Both the position numbers and the translations under genes were made by a program. A DNA stretch of 11,056 nucleotides from Cellvibrionales bacterium (GTDB lineage: Bacteria > Pseudomonadota > Gammaproteobacteria > Pseudomonadales > JAHEGP01): assembly GCA_024645065.1 (NCBI GenBank), contig JAHEGP010000088.1, forward strand, positions 1-11,056, in the 5' to 3' direction. Of the stretch, positions 1-6,463 are shown in pieces. Within the stretch, counting starts at the first letter, position 1; each line of letters opens with the position of its first letter. Below the pieces are notes generated by a model. It made no database searches. It saw only the letters and a program-made list of their open reading frames with translations, and was not told the origin of the DNA.

Positions 1-1
1 G

Positions 2-3000
2 GCCTCGGGGGTCGAGGTGATACACCTGGCGCATAATCGCTCAGTGGCGGAAATTGTCGAGACTGCGTTGCAGGAAGATGCCCAGGGTATCGCGATCAGC
101 TCGTACCAGGGAGGGCATGTCGAGTTTTTCAAGTACGTTGTCGACATGTTGCGGGACAATGATGCCGCACATATTCAGGTATTTGGCGGCGGCGGTGGAG
201 TCATTATCCCGGCTGAAATCGACGAGTTACATAATTACGGTGTAGCAAAAATCTACTCGCCCCAGGATGGGATGAAATATGGTTTGCAAGGTATGATCGA
301 TGACATGATCAGCCGGGCCAGGGCCGCGACCCCCGGTTCATTCAGTTTGCAGCCACAGGATGCGCAAAGACGCGACTATCGTCAGTTGTCGCGCCTGGTC
401 ACTGCGATAGAGCGGCGCGAGATATCCGCCCCTGCGCTGGATGCTTTGGCGGTGGGGCGTTCATCGACTGCGCCGGTGCTGGGCATAACGGGAACCGGTG
501 GTGCCGGCAAGTCCTCGTTGACCGATGAAATCATTCGTCGTTTTCGCGTCGACAGTGGCGAGTCACTGCGTATCGCGGTACTGGCTATCGACCCTACCCG
601 ACGCAGGACTGGCGGTGCGTTGCTGGGTGACCGCATTCGGATGAATGCGATCTACCACCCCAATATCTACATGCGGTCAATCGCTACCCGAGGGGTGAGT
701 GGCGAGGTACCGCTATGCCTGCCGGATGTGATTGCGGCCCTGCGTTGCTACGACTTCGACCTGGTCATCGTGGAAACACCGGGGATTGGTCAGGGCGACG
801 CGGGGCTGGTGCCCTATGTCGATAAATCGATCTACGTGATGACTCCTGAGTTTGGCGCCCAGAGCCAGCTCGAAAAGATCGATATGCTCGATTTCGCCGA
901 CCTCGTGGTCATCAACAAGTTTGACCGGCGTGGTGCCGACGATGCGTACAGGGATGTTTGCAAGCAGGTGCAGCGCAATCATGTGGCGTTCGATAGGTCG
1001 CCGGACCAGATGCCAGTATTTGGTACGATTGCCTCGCATTTCAATGACGACGGCGTCACCGCGGCCTATCAGGCATTGCGCCAGATACTACTTGAGCAGG
1101 GCTTGCGCGATTACCCTTCCCACCTGCCGCAGGTCAAGGTGCGTATGTCTTCGGAGAAAACTGTGTTGGTGCCGTCTGAGAGACAGCGCTATCTGTCCGA
1201 AATCGCCAGTACCATTCGCCGCTATCACGCCCGCGGAGAGCAGCAGGCTGCAATCGCCCGAGAGCGGCAGCAGCTCCAGGCGAGCCTTCAGTTGCTGGAG
1301 AACGCTGGTGGCGAGGTCAACCGTGCCGGGTTTGAGGGTCTGATACAGGAGCGGGAGCAGCAGTTGGATGCGGCCAGCATAAAGCTGCTGGATAATTGGC
1401 CCGAGCTGAGCTCAAGCTATAGTGGCGAGGAGCGGGTGGTACACACTGCTGATGGTCGCGAGATTCGCACCAGACTGGCGAGCAAGAGCCTTTCCGGCAA
1501 CCTGATTCCCCGGGTTAGCCTGCCGCGTTTTAGCGAGCAAGGCGACCTGCTGCGATGGTTGCTGAAGGAAAACCTGCCCGGCTTTTTCCCTTACACTGCT
1601 GGCGTATTTCCGCTCAAGCGTGAGGGTGAAGACCCTGCTCGAATGTTCGCGGGGGAGGGCGATCCCGCGCGCACCAACCGTCGATTCAAGAAACTGTCCG
1701 AGCACTCCGAGGCCAAGCGCTTGTCGACTGCCTTTGATTCGGTGACCCTTTATGGAGCGGACCCGGATTTGCGACCTGACATCTACGGCAAGATTGGGAC
1801 CTCCGGAGTGTCCATCGCTACCCTTGACGATATGAAAGAGTTGTACGATGGCTTTGACCTCTGCGATCCCAAGACCTCGGTATCCATGACGATCAATGGC
1901 CCGGCGCCCACGATCCTGGCGATGTTTCTCAACACTGCAATCGACCAGAAGATGGATAGTTTCCGCAAACAGCAGGGGCAAGAACCAAACGCCGAAGAGA
2001 CGGCTGCTATCCGGGCTGATGCCCTGCGCAACGTTCGCGGTACGGTGCAGGCCGATATCCTCAAGGAGGATCAGGGCCAGAACACCTGTCTGTTTTCCAC
2101 TGAATTCAGCCTGCGCATGATGGGAGATATCCAGCAGTATTTTATTGACCATGACATCAAGAATTTTTACTCGGTGTCGATCTCCGGCTATCACATTGCC
2201 GAGGCAGGCGCCAACCCGATCTCCCAGCTTGCCTTCACCCTGGCTAACGGTTTTACCTTTGTTGAAGCCTATCTGGCGCGGGGCATGGATATCAACGATT
2301 TTGCCTCGAACTTTTCGTTTTTCTTCTCCAACGGCATGGATCCCGAATACACCGTTATGGGGCGTGTGGCGCGGCGTATCTGGGCTATTGCGATGCGTGA
2401 GCGCTACGGAGCCAATGACCGCAGCCAGCGACTCAAGTATCACATCCAGACCTCCGGGCGCTCGCTGCACGCCCAGGAAATGGATTTCAATGACATACGT
2501 ACGACCCTGCAAGCATTGTTGGCAATCAATGACAACTGCAACAGCCTGCATACCAACGCCTATGACGAGGCCATTACCACGCCTACCGAGAGCTCGGTGC
2601 GCCGTGCACTGGCGATTCAGCATATCATCAACCAGGAATTTGGCATGGCGAAGAATGAGAACCCCTGGCAGGGCTCGTTTTTTGTCGAGGAACTGACCGA
2701 CCTGGTAGAGGAGGCCGTGCTACAGGAGTTCGATCGAATCTCAGAACGCGGAGGAGTTCTGGGTGCTATGGAGACCGGCTACCAGCGCGGTCGTATCCAG
2801 GAGGAGTCGATGCTCTATGAGCACAAGAAGCACGACGGCTCGCTGCCTATCGTCGGGGTAAATACCTTCCTTGGCAAAGCCGATGAGCAGGTGCAGGAAA
2901 TCGAGCTTGCCAGGGCGACCGAGGCCGAGAAGCAAAGCCAGATCGAACGCCTGGAAACATTCCATGAGACCCATAAGGACCGATCAGGGGATGCGCTGGA

Positions 3001-3133
3001 GGCTTTGAAGAGCAGTGTCACCGAGGGTGGCAACGGCTTTGCGGCTCTGATGGAAGCGGTACGGGATTGCTCGCTGGGACAAATCACCGAAGCTTTCTTC
3101 GAGGTCGGCGGCCAGTATCGACGCAATATGTAA
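2..3133 (+). CDS. icmF: Fused isobutyryl-CoA mutase IcmF (5' end off window)
   Basis: Adenosylcobalamin-dependent mutase that interconverts isobutyryl-CoA and n-butyryl-CoA in the cytoplasm, with a built-in G-protein chaperone for cofactor loading. The frame is open to the left edge and base 2 is the first complete codon. The GTG at 17 is an internal Val, because upstream codons continue the family sequence and the B12-ligand DxHxxG motif must lie outside the window. Counting from the codon at 17: rest of the B12 domain 1-115 (SSYQGGH, FGGGGGVI); MeaB-like GTPase about 140-390 with P-loop GTGGAGKS 159-166, ETPGIGQGD, and NKFD 300-303; charged, probably helical linker about 390-510; TIM-barrel mutase 510-1038 (TAGVFPLKREGEDP, HIQTSGRSLHAQE). 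Gln688 in GQNT takes the place of the substrate-carboxylate Arg of methylmalonyl-CoA mutase, which favours a short unbranched or isobutyryl acyl group. It ends in the family's usual GGQYRRNM. No partner gene is visible downstream. Confidence 0.95.
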   Translation, partial: ASGVEVIHLAHNRSVAEIVETALQEDAQGIAISSYQGGHVEFFKYVVDMLRDNDAAHIQVFGGGGGVIIPAEIDELHNYGVAKIYSPQDGMKYGLQGMIDDMISRARAATPGSFSLQPQDAQRRDYRQLSRLVTAIERREISAPALDALAVGRSSTAPVLGITGTGGAGKSSLTDEIIRRFRVDSGESLRIAVLAIDPTRRRTGGALLGDRIRMNAIYHPNIYMRSIATRGVSGEVPLCLPDVIAALRCYDFDLVIVETPGIGQGDAGLVPYVDKSIYVMTPEFGAQSQLEKIDMLDFADLVVINKFDRRGADDAYRDVCKQVQRNHVAFDRSPDQMPVFGTIASHFNDDGVTAAYQALRQILLEQGLRDYPSHLPQVKVRMSSEKTVLVPSERQRYLSEIASTIRRYHARGEQQAAIARERQQLQASLQLLENAGGEVNRAGFEGLIQEREQQLDAASIKLLDNWPELSSSYSGEERVVHTADGREIRTRLASKSLSGNLIPRVSLPRFSEQGDLLRWLLKENLPGFFPYTAGVFPLKREGEDPARMFAGEGDPARTNRRFKKLSEHSEAKRLSTAFDSVTLYGADPDLRPDIYGKIGTSGVSIATLDDMKELYDGFDLCDPKTSVSMTINGPAPTILAMFLNTAIDQKMDSFRKQQGQEPNAEETAAIRADALRNVRGTVQADILKEDQGQNTCLFSTEFSLRMMGDIQQYFIDHDIKNFYSVSISGYHIAEAGANPISQLAFTLANGFTFVEAYLARGMDINDFASNFSFFFSNGMDPEYTVMGRVARRIWAIAMRERYGANDRSQRLKYHIQTSGRSLHAQEMDFNDIRTTLQALLAINDNCNSLHTNAYDEAITTPTESSVRRALAIQHIINQEFGMAKNENPWQGSFFVEELTDLVEEAVLQEFDRISERGGVLGAMETGYQRGRIQEESMLYEHKKHDGSLPIVGVNTFLGKADEQVQEIELARATEAEKQSQIERLETFHETHKDRSGDALEALKSSVTEGGNGFAALMEAVRDCSLGQITEAFFEVGGQYRRNM

Positions 3134-3156
3134 GCACCTTTCCAGGTATGGTAAGC

Positions 3157-3173
3157 GGGGCGTGTAACGCCCC
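3157..3173 (+). terminator. Short GC hairpin after icmF
   Basis: Perfect 7-bp stem GGGGCGT / ACGCCCC with a GTA loop, starting 23 bases after the icmF stop. No T-run follows (the next bases are CTTCATG), so it is not a canonical intrinsic terminator. It may protect the 3' end or work together with the next hairpin. Confidence 0.35.
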
Positions 3174-3182
3174 CTTCATGGC

Positions 3183-3214
3183 AGGCTGTTACAAGCCCCG
3201 GTTTGCAACAGCCT
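3183..3214. terminator. Hairpin between convergent icmF and nnrU-like gene
   Basis: Perfect 8-bp arms AGGCTGTT (3183-3190) and AACAGCCT (3207-3214), with further inner pairing of AAGC with GTTT. The right arm overlaps the stop codon of the minus-strand gene. On the plus strand it is followed by six A, and on the minus strand the T-run precedes the stem, so neither direction gives the classical stem plus U-tract. The inner G-T pair is a wobble only in plus-strand RNA, which mildly favours service as the icmF 3' end. A shared terminator is an inference from position. Confidence 0.45.
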
Positions 3215-3767
3215 AAAAAACGGAGACTCCGAACAATACCGGGTGAAACATTACCAGCCCGAGATATAACAGCACCGTTAGCAGCAGTAAAAAAGCCTCT
3301 TTCCCGAAACTTTGTGGCGCGATGGAAGGGGGCAGCGGGCGTTGCTTGGTTGACCACATATTGAACACTGAAAACGCTGCGAAACTACCAAACAAAAGGA
3401 GTGACGCAAGGTCACCGTTGTTGACCAGATGGATTGCCGCCCACAGCAGGGTGCCCCAGGCCATGGGGTTGCGGGTGATCAGCTTGAGCCTGCTCGGTGT
3501 GTTGGCGGCGATAACGCCATAGAGCGCGGGGAGCATAAAAAAGGGAGCCAGGGACCTGCCCCAACCCGGGGCTTGCCACAGCGCGACGTAGCTCGTTCGC
3601 GAATAACCCCAGGCAATCAGAACCAGGCCGACAATGGCGATCAGCGAATAGACCATCTTGTAACGAAGTTCGCCGACACGGTCTATCAATTGCTGGCGTC
3701 GGACTCGAAGGCTGGTGAAGCAATGCACGCCGAAGAACAGCACAAGCCCGATGAGCAGAATCCCCAT
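3213..3767 (-). CDS. NnrU family integral membrane protein
   Basis: Inner-membrane protein of the NnrU family, which was named from denitrification clusters and is related to the plant zeta-carotene isomerase Z-ISO. Its biochemical role in bacteria is not settled. The product is 184 residues with about five hydrophobic segments (roughly 1-18, 37-54, 73-90, 102-130, 157-180). The family signature is clear: NPMAWG at 100-105, then IHLVNNGD at 112-119 and ASLLLFG. Conserved-looking His residues are at 14 and 113. The frame runs on upstream to 3854, but I choose the ATG at 3767: the first hydrophobic helix begins there and an AGGGGG ribosome site sits about 9 bases before it, whereas the upstream extension is polar and unlike the family. 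No nitrite or nitric oxide reductase gene is nearby, so a denitrification role should not be assumed. Confidence 0.85.
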   Translation of the reverse strand: MGILLIGLVLFFGVHCFTSLRVRRQQLIDRVGELRYKMVYSLIAIVGLVLIAWGYSRTSYVALWQAPGWGRSLAPFFMLPALYGVIAANTPSRLKLITRNPMAWGTLLWAAIHLVNNGDLASLLLFGSFAAFSVFNMWSTKQRPLPPSIAPQSFGKEAFLLLLTVLLYLGLVMFHPVLFGVSVF

Positions 3768-3798
3768 GGTACAAACCCCCTGTTTGACAATGTGCACT

Positions 3799-3827
3799 AT
3801 GTTGCGCGGTAAGTCGCCCACTGTCAA
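3799..3827 (-). promoter_or_regulatory. Possible sigma70 promoter of nnrU-like gene
   Basis: The minus strand carries a perfect -35 hexamer TTGACA (3827-3822). After a 17-base spacer comes only a weak -10, CAACAT (3804-3799). Transcription would start near 3792, leaving a leader of about 25 bases before the ATG at 3767. The poor -10 keeps confidence low. Confidence 0.3.
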
Positions 3828-3884
3828 AGAAGTGTTCCGGTGGGTGGCTTCCAATCCGCGAGGCGGGAGAATTACAGGCGCAGC

Positions 3885-5216
3885 TTAATTGACAAGGGCG
3901 GCGCGAGAGAAGCGCTTGCGGTCGATAGTGAAAGTCATACTGTCGGGGCCGAAGCTCTTTTTTAAAACCAGTTCGCCCGGGTTTATCTGTTCAACCCGAC
4001 CGCGGTGTCTTCCACCGGATGCGGTAAAAACGATGACCCTGCGGTGCAGGGCCTGGTCGAGATCCTCCCAGCCAAGGATCTCCCGCTGCTGGCGTTGGGA
4101 CAGGCTATCGTTGCGAGTCGCCACCTGGTTGTCTGCCGCGGGCGTCGTCGCGAGATGTGACGATTTATCCTGGCGCGCTGCAGCACGGTTGTTAGCACTG
4201 AAATGAATGCCCAGCAATTCCCGGTAGTCATCCGGTTGGTAAAAGCGCAGGTCTTCAATGGCAAAGCCACGACGCGGCTTTACCCGCAGTTGTTTGCTGG
4301 CGCCGCGGTGCAGGCCCTCCCGATAGATGGCGAGCTCGTCGTCCCCCAGGTGTATACCCTGGCGGCGAAAAAACTGCTCCACCGCCGCCAGGTGGATACG
4401 CTGGTAACTATCGGGGTCGGTGCCCAGTTCGGCGGCACAAAATTCCTGCAGTCGCTCGTTATAGCCCCTGTCCCTGCTGGTAAGGCTGATGCTATCCAGC
4501 TCAAGCCTGGACAGTTTATGTGCAAGCTGAGAAAAATCCCCTGGCGTATCGGGCAAACTGACAGTGAGCCGGTAATCCGCCCGGCCAGGTAAACTGCTGG
4601 ACAATTCGACCAGGTAGCCATTGCTAAAAGGCTGCGGCTTCGACCACAGGCTGAAATCGCCCTGCAGGCCGCGATAACCCATCGCCGTCATATCAGCGAG
4701 GCTAATCCGGTCACGATTGTTGCATCCAAGGGCATCGAGATTCCTGATCGTGCGCAGGTAGCGGTGATCAAATGTATCAACCAGCCGATTAAAATCACTC
4801 GCAGGCGCGGGGCTCTGCAGCCCTCGGATATCCAGTCGCGGCTGTGACAAAGCATAGGAATGCGGATTCTTTTGCAAAGCATAGAGATCGAAAATCGTGC
4901 CGGCGCGAAAGGTGATGGCATCGGCGTGAAGGCGTTTGCCCTCAACAATGACGTCTACATCAGCTATCCCCAGGATGCCTGGATACACCGAGGAGATAAT
5001 TGATCCATAGCTGATCTGCGCGTAGGGTGCGAGCGCGCTGATGGCCTGCTTGACGGTCTGGTTGGTTTGATACCAGAAATAGGTGAATGCCCCCGAGATG
5101 CACAACAATAAAATAGCGAGGGTGGCGCTGATGAACTTCACTGATGGCATCCTGAGGTGTCGAGCGTACTGGGGTCGAGAGCGCCTGGCAGCGCCTTTAA
5201 TAGTAACTCTAGACAT
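3885..5216 (-). CDS. Unrecognised membrane-anchored protein, 443 residues
   Basis: I do not recognise a named family. The N-terminus is short and basic (RR at 11-12), followed by one hydrophobic helix at about 28-48, so the bulk (50-443) is probably periplasmic and tethered to the inner membrane. Residues about 65-130 alternate beta-like stretches (YGSIISSVYPGILGIADVDV). Two Cys, 165 and 260, lie in the predicted periplasmic part and could form a disulfide. Residues about 345-380 are polar and low in hydrophobics, a likely linker. Residues 390-443 are beta-rich and basic (RRVIVF, GRHRGRVEQI, ELVLKK, TFTIDRKRF), suggesting a small SH3/Sm-like barrel; this is inferred from pattern only. The start is uncertain: at 5216 a GGGAG abuts the ATG with no spacer, and Met23 (5150) has no better site. 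It lies 332 bases downstream of fpr on the same strand, probably a separate unit. Confidence 0.8.
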   Translation of the reverse strand: MSRVTIKGAARRSRPQYARHLRMPSVKFISATLAILLLCISGAFTYFWYQTNQTVKQAISALAPYAQISYGSIISSVYPGILGIADVDVIVEGKRLHADAITFRAGTIFDLYALQKNPHSYALSQPRLDIRGLQSPAPASDFNRLVDTFDHRYLRTIRNLDALGCNNRDRISLADMTAMGYRGLQGDFSLWSKPQPFSNGYLVELSSSLPGRADYRLTVSLPDTPGDFSQLAHKLSRLELDSISLTSRDRGYNERLQEFCAAELGTDPDSYQRIHLAAVEQFFRRQGIHLGDDELAIYREGLHRGASKQLRVKPRRGFAIEDLRFYQPDDYRELLGIHFSANNRAAARQDKSSHLATTPAADNQVATRNDSLSQRQQREILGWEDLDQALHRRVIVFTASGGRHRGRVEQINPGELVLKKSFGPDSMTFTIDRKRFSRAALVN

Positions 5217-5321
5217 CTCCCGGGGCAGGTCAAATGCAATCAGGTCTGCACTGCTGGACTTCGCGCACAGTTCACTACAACAACTGCAATTGCCGCCGCG
5301 GTTTGTCCTGCGGTTGGCAGC

Positions 5322-5365
5322 GCCAGGGTGTGGTCAGGCCCTGACAGTGGCTGGCAAGCCCTGGC
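5322..5365. repeat. Nested inverted repeat around GTCAGGCCCTGAC
   Basis: The inner palindrome GTCAGG-C-CCTGAC is at 5333-5345. It is enclosed by GCCAGGG (5322-5328) and CCCTGGC (5359-5365), which are perfect complements. The right outer arm shares two bases with the next hairpin, so the two structures compete at that point. It could be a protein-binding palindrome or an RNA fold; the sequence does not decide. Confidence 0.55.
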
Positions 5366-5400
5366 AGGCGGTTGAAATTCTCCGAATTTCGACCGCCTGC
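5364..5400. repeat. 17-bp hairpin with 3-base loop
   Basis: The left arm GCAGGCGGTTGAAATTC (5364-5380) pairs with the right arm GAATTTCGACCGCCTGC (5384-5400) across a TCC loop. Sixteen pairs are Watson-Crick. The remaining one is a U-G wobble in plus-strand RNA but an A-C mismatch in minus-strand RNA. No T-run follows on either strand, so this is not a standard terminator although it is by far the strongest fold in the window. Confidence 0.75.
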
Positions 5401-5401
5401 A

Positions 5402-5444
5402 CCGAAACATGGCCGTTTCGGCAAAATAGAAGCTTTTTAAGCTT
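5402..5444. repeat. Two further hairpins adjoining the 17-bp hairpin
   Basis: CCGAAAC (5402-5408) and GTTTCGG (5415-5421) form a perfect 7-bp stem. AAGCTT occurs at 5430-5435 and again at 5439-5444 with a TTT spacer, and can pair as a weak AT-rich hairpin. On the minus strand the latter is followed by CTATTTT, so it could contribute to termination of transcripts from fpr, weakly. Confidence 0.55.
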
Positions 5445-5548
5445 GTGATTTTGTCAGAGAAGCAAAAACCACGTTGTTGGCTTTTTGTGTTTTGAAAAAG
5501 GCAGAACGCTTGTTTTCAACAACACACGAGAGAATACCGGGTAGCGAT

Positions 5549-6325
5549 TCAGTGTTCGACAAAGGCGCGCTCAATCACATAGTGGCCAAGCACCCCGTTG
5601 CGGGTTTCGCGAAAGCCCAGGCCATTGAGCAAAGTGCAGCTCTCCTTGAGCATGGCTGGGCTGCCGCAGATCATAAAGCGATCGTCCTCAAGGTTTAGCT
5701 CGGGCATACCAAGGTCCCGGCACAGTTTGCCGCTTGCTATCAGGTCGGTGAGGCGGCCAGTGTTGCCAAAGGGCTCACGGGTGACGGTGGGATAGTAGAG
5801 TAGCTTCGCTTTCACTTCATCCCCAAAGTAATCGTTCCCCGGCAGCTCGGCGGTGATAGTGTCGGCATAGGCCAATTCACGAACGTAGCGACAGCCGTGG
5901 GTAAGAATAACCCGGTCGAAATTCTGGTATACCTCGGGATCCTTGATAATGCTCATAAAGGGAGCAAGGCCGGTGCCGGTGCTCAGTAAGTAGAGGTTCC
6001 GACCCGGCAGCAAATGATCCTGCACGAGGGTGCCAGTCGGTTTCCGGCTGACCAGAATATCGTCCCCCGGTTTAATGTGCTGGAGTGCCGACGTCAGCGG
6101 GCCGTCCGGTACCTTGATGCTGAAAAACTCCAATTGGTCCTCGTAGTTGGCACTGACGATACTGTAGGCGCGCAGCAGGGGGCGCTGGTTCGCTTGTTGC
6201 AGGCCGATCATGGTGAAATGACCGTTTTTGAAGCGAAATCCCGGATCCCGGGTGGTGGTAAAGCTAAACAGGGTGTCGGTCCAGTGACGAACGCTGAGCA
6301 CTTTTTCCGTAGCGAGGTTGGACAT
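5549..6325 (-). CDS. fpr: Ferredoxin--NADP+ reductase
   Basis: Soluble FAD enzyme that passes electrons between NADPH and ferredoxin or flavodoxin, supporting Fe-S repair, redox balance and recovery from superoxide. The product is 258 residues, the usual length of the bacterial Fpr family. Visible motifs: FAD-binding RAYS at 52-55 within RPLLRAYSIVS; FAD/pyrophosphate region FSIKVPDGPLTS; the NADP-binding GTGLAPF at 117-123; THGCRYVRELAY with Arg residues placed to bind the 2'-phosphate; CGSPAM at 220-225; and the Fpr-type tail ending VIERAFVEH. The ATG at 6325 gives the normal N-terminus, though the ribosome site (GGA about 9 bases before) is modest. It is divergent from a LysR gene 138 bases away, the same arrangement as fpr and finR in Pseudomonas, so superoxide-linked activation by that regulator is likely. 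A TATAAT (6421-6416, minus strand) in the gap is a possible -10 element. Confidence 0.95.
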   Translation of the reverse strand: MSNLATEKVLSVRHWTDTLFSFTTTRDPGFRFKNGHFTMIGLQQANQRPLLRAYSIVSANYEDQLEFFSIKVPDGPLTSALQHIKPGDDILVSRKPTGTLVQDHLLPGRNLYLLSTGTGLAPFMSIIKDPEVYQNFDRVILTHGCRYVRELAYADTITAELPGNDYFGDEVKAKLLYYPTVTREPFGNTGRLTDLIASGKLCRDLGMPELNLEDDRFMICGSPAMLKESCTLLNGLGFRETRNGVLGHYVIERAFVEH

Positions 6326-6463
6326 GGTCTGATTCCGTGATGGCAGCTGAATGGGAACAAGATACGGATAAATCCGATATAGATAAAATGAGTATTAATG
6401 ATATAGTTTAGCGATATTATAGATATAGGGCTTCGCGATACATCGCCACAGCAAGGGATCACC
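6326..6463. promoter_or_regulatory. Divergent fpr / LysR control region
   Basis: A strikingly AT-rich stretch (about 6358-6426) in otherwise GC-rich DNA. The minus strand has a perfect -10, TATAAT (6421-6416), with no good -35 at 16-18 bases, as expected for an activator-dependent fpr promoter. An inverted repeat CGGAT-AA-ATCCG lies at 6365-6376. GATAT recurs at 6376, 6400, 6413 and 6422. On the plus strand TATTAT (6415-6420) could be the -10 of the LysR gene, so the two promoters would overlap. The LysR ribosome site is AAGG about 8 bases before its ATG. Which repeat is the regulator's site cannot be told from sequence alone. Confidence 0.55.

Larger units (their letters stand above)
5217..5548. 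other. Gene-free region rich in inverted repeats
   Basis: This 332-base gap between the fpr stop and the 443-residue gene holds no convincing gene; short frames here are open by chance. From about 5284 to 5444 it contains several consecutive inverted repeats, listed separately. The part next to fpr (5445-5548) is AT-richer, with a weak CTTTTT / GAAAAAG pair near 5482-5504 that on the minus strand may help end fpr transcription. Presumably the leader or promoter of the 443-residue gene is here, but I see no good sigma70 match. Confidence 0.6.

Noticed and set aside
1412..2623. A long open frame (403 codons) on the minus strand inside icmF
   Set aside because: It lies wholly inside the highly conserved mutase domain of icmF. 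Its translation shows no recognisable domain, and it is a shadow of codon bias on the other strand.
2815..3357. A 180-codon minus-strand frame across the icmF 3' end and the nnrU-like 3' end
   Set aside because: It overlaps two well-supported genes and the intergenic hairpins, and its sequence has no family signature.
3768..3854. 29-residue N-terminal extension of the NnrU-like protein
   Set aside because: It is polar, contains the proposed promoter, and the ATG at 3767 has a much better ribosome site and begins directly with the first membrane helix.
5364..5400. The 17-bp hairpin as an intrinsic terminator
   Set aside because: Neither strand has a T-run after the stem, and it is about 150 bases from the nearest upstream stop codon on the minus strand.
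5083..5448. Plus-strand frame of about 120 codons spanning the start of the 443-residue gene and the repeat cluster
   Set aside because: It overlaps a better gene on the other strand, runs through the inverted repeats, and shows no protein-like pattern.
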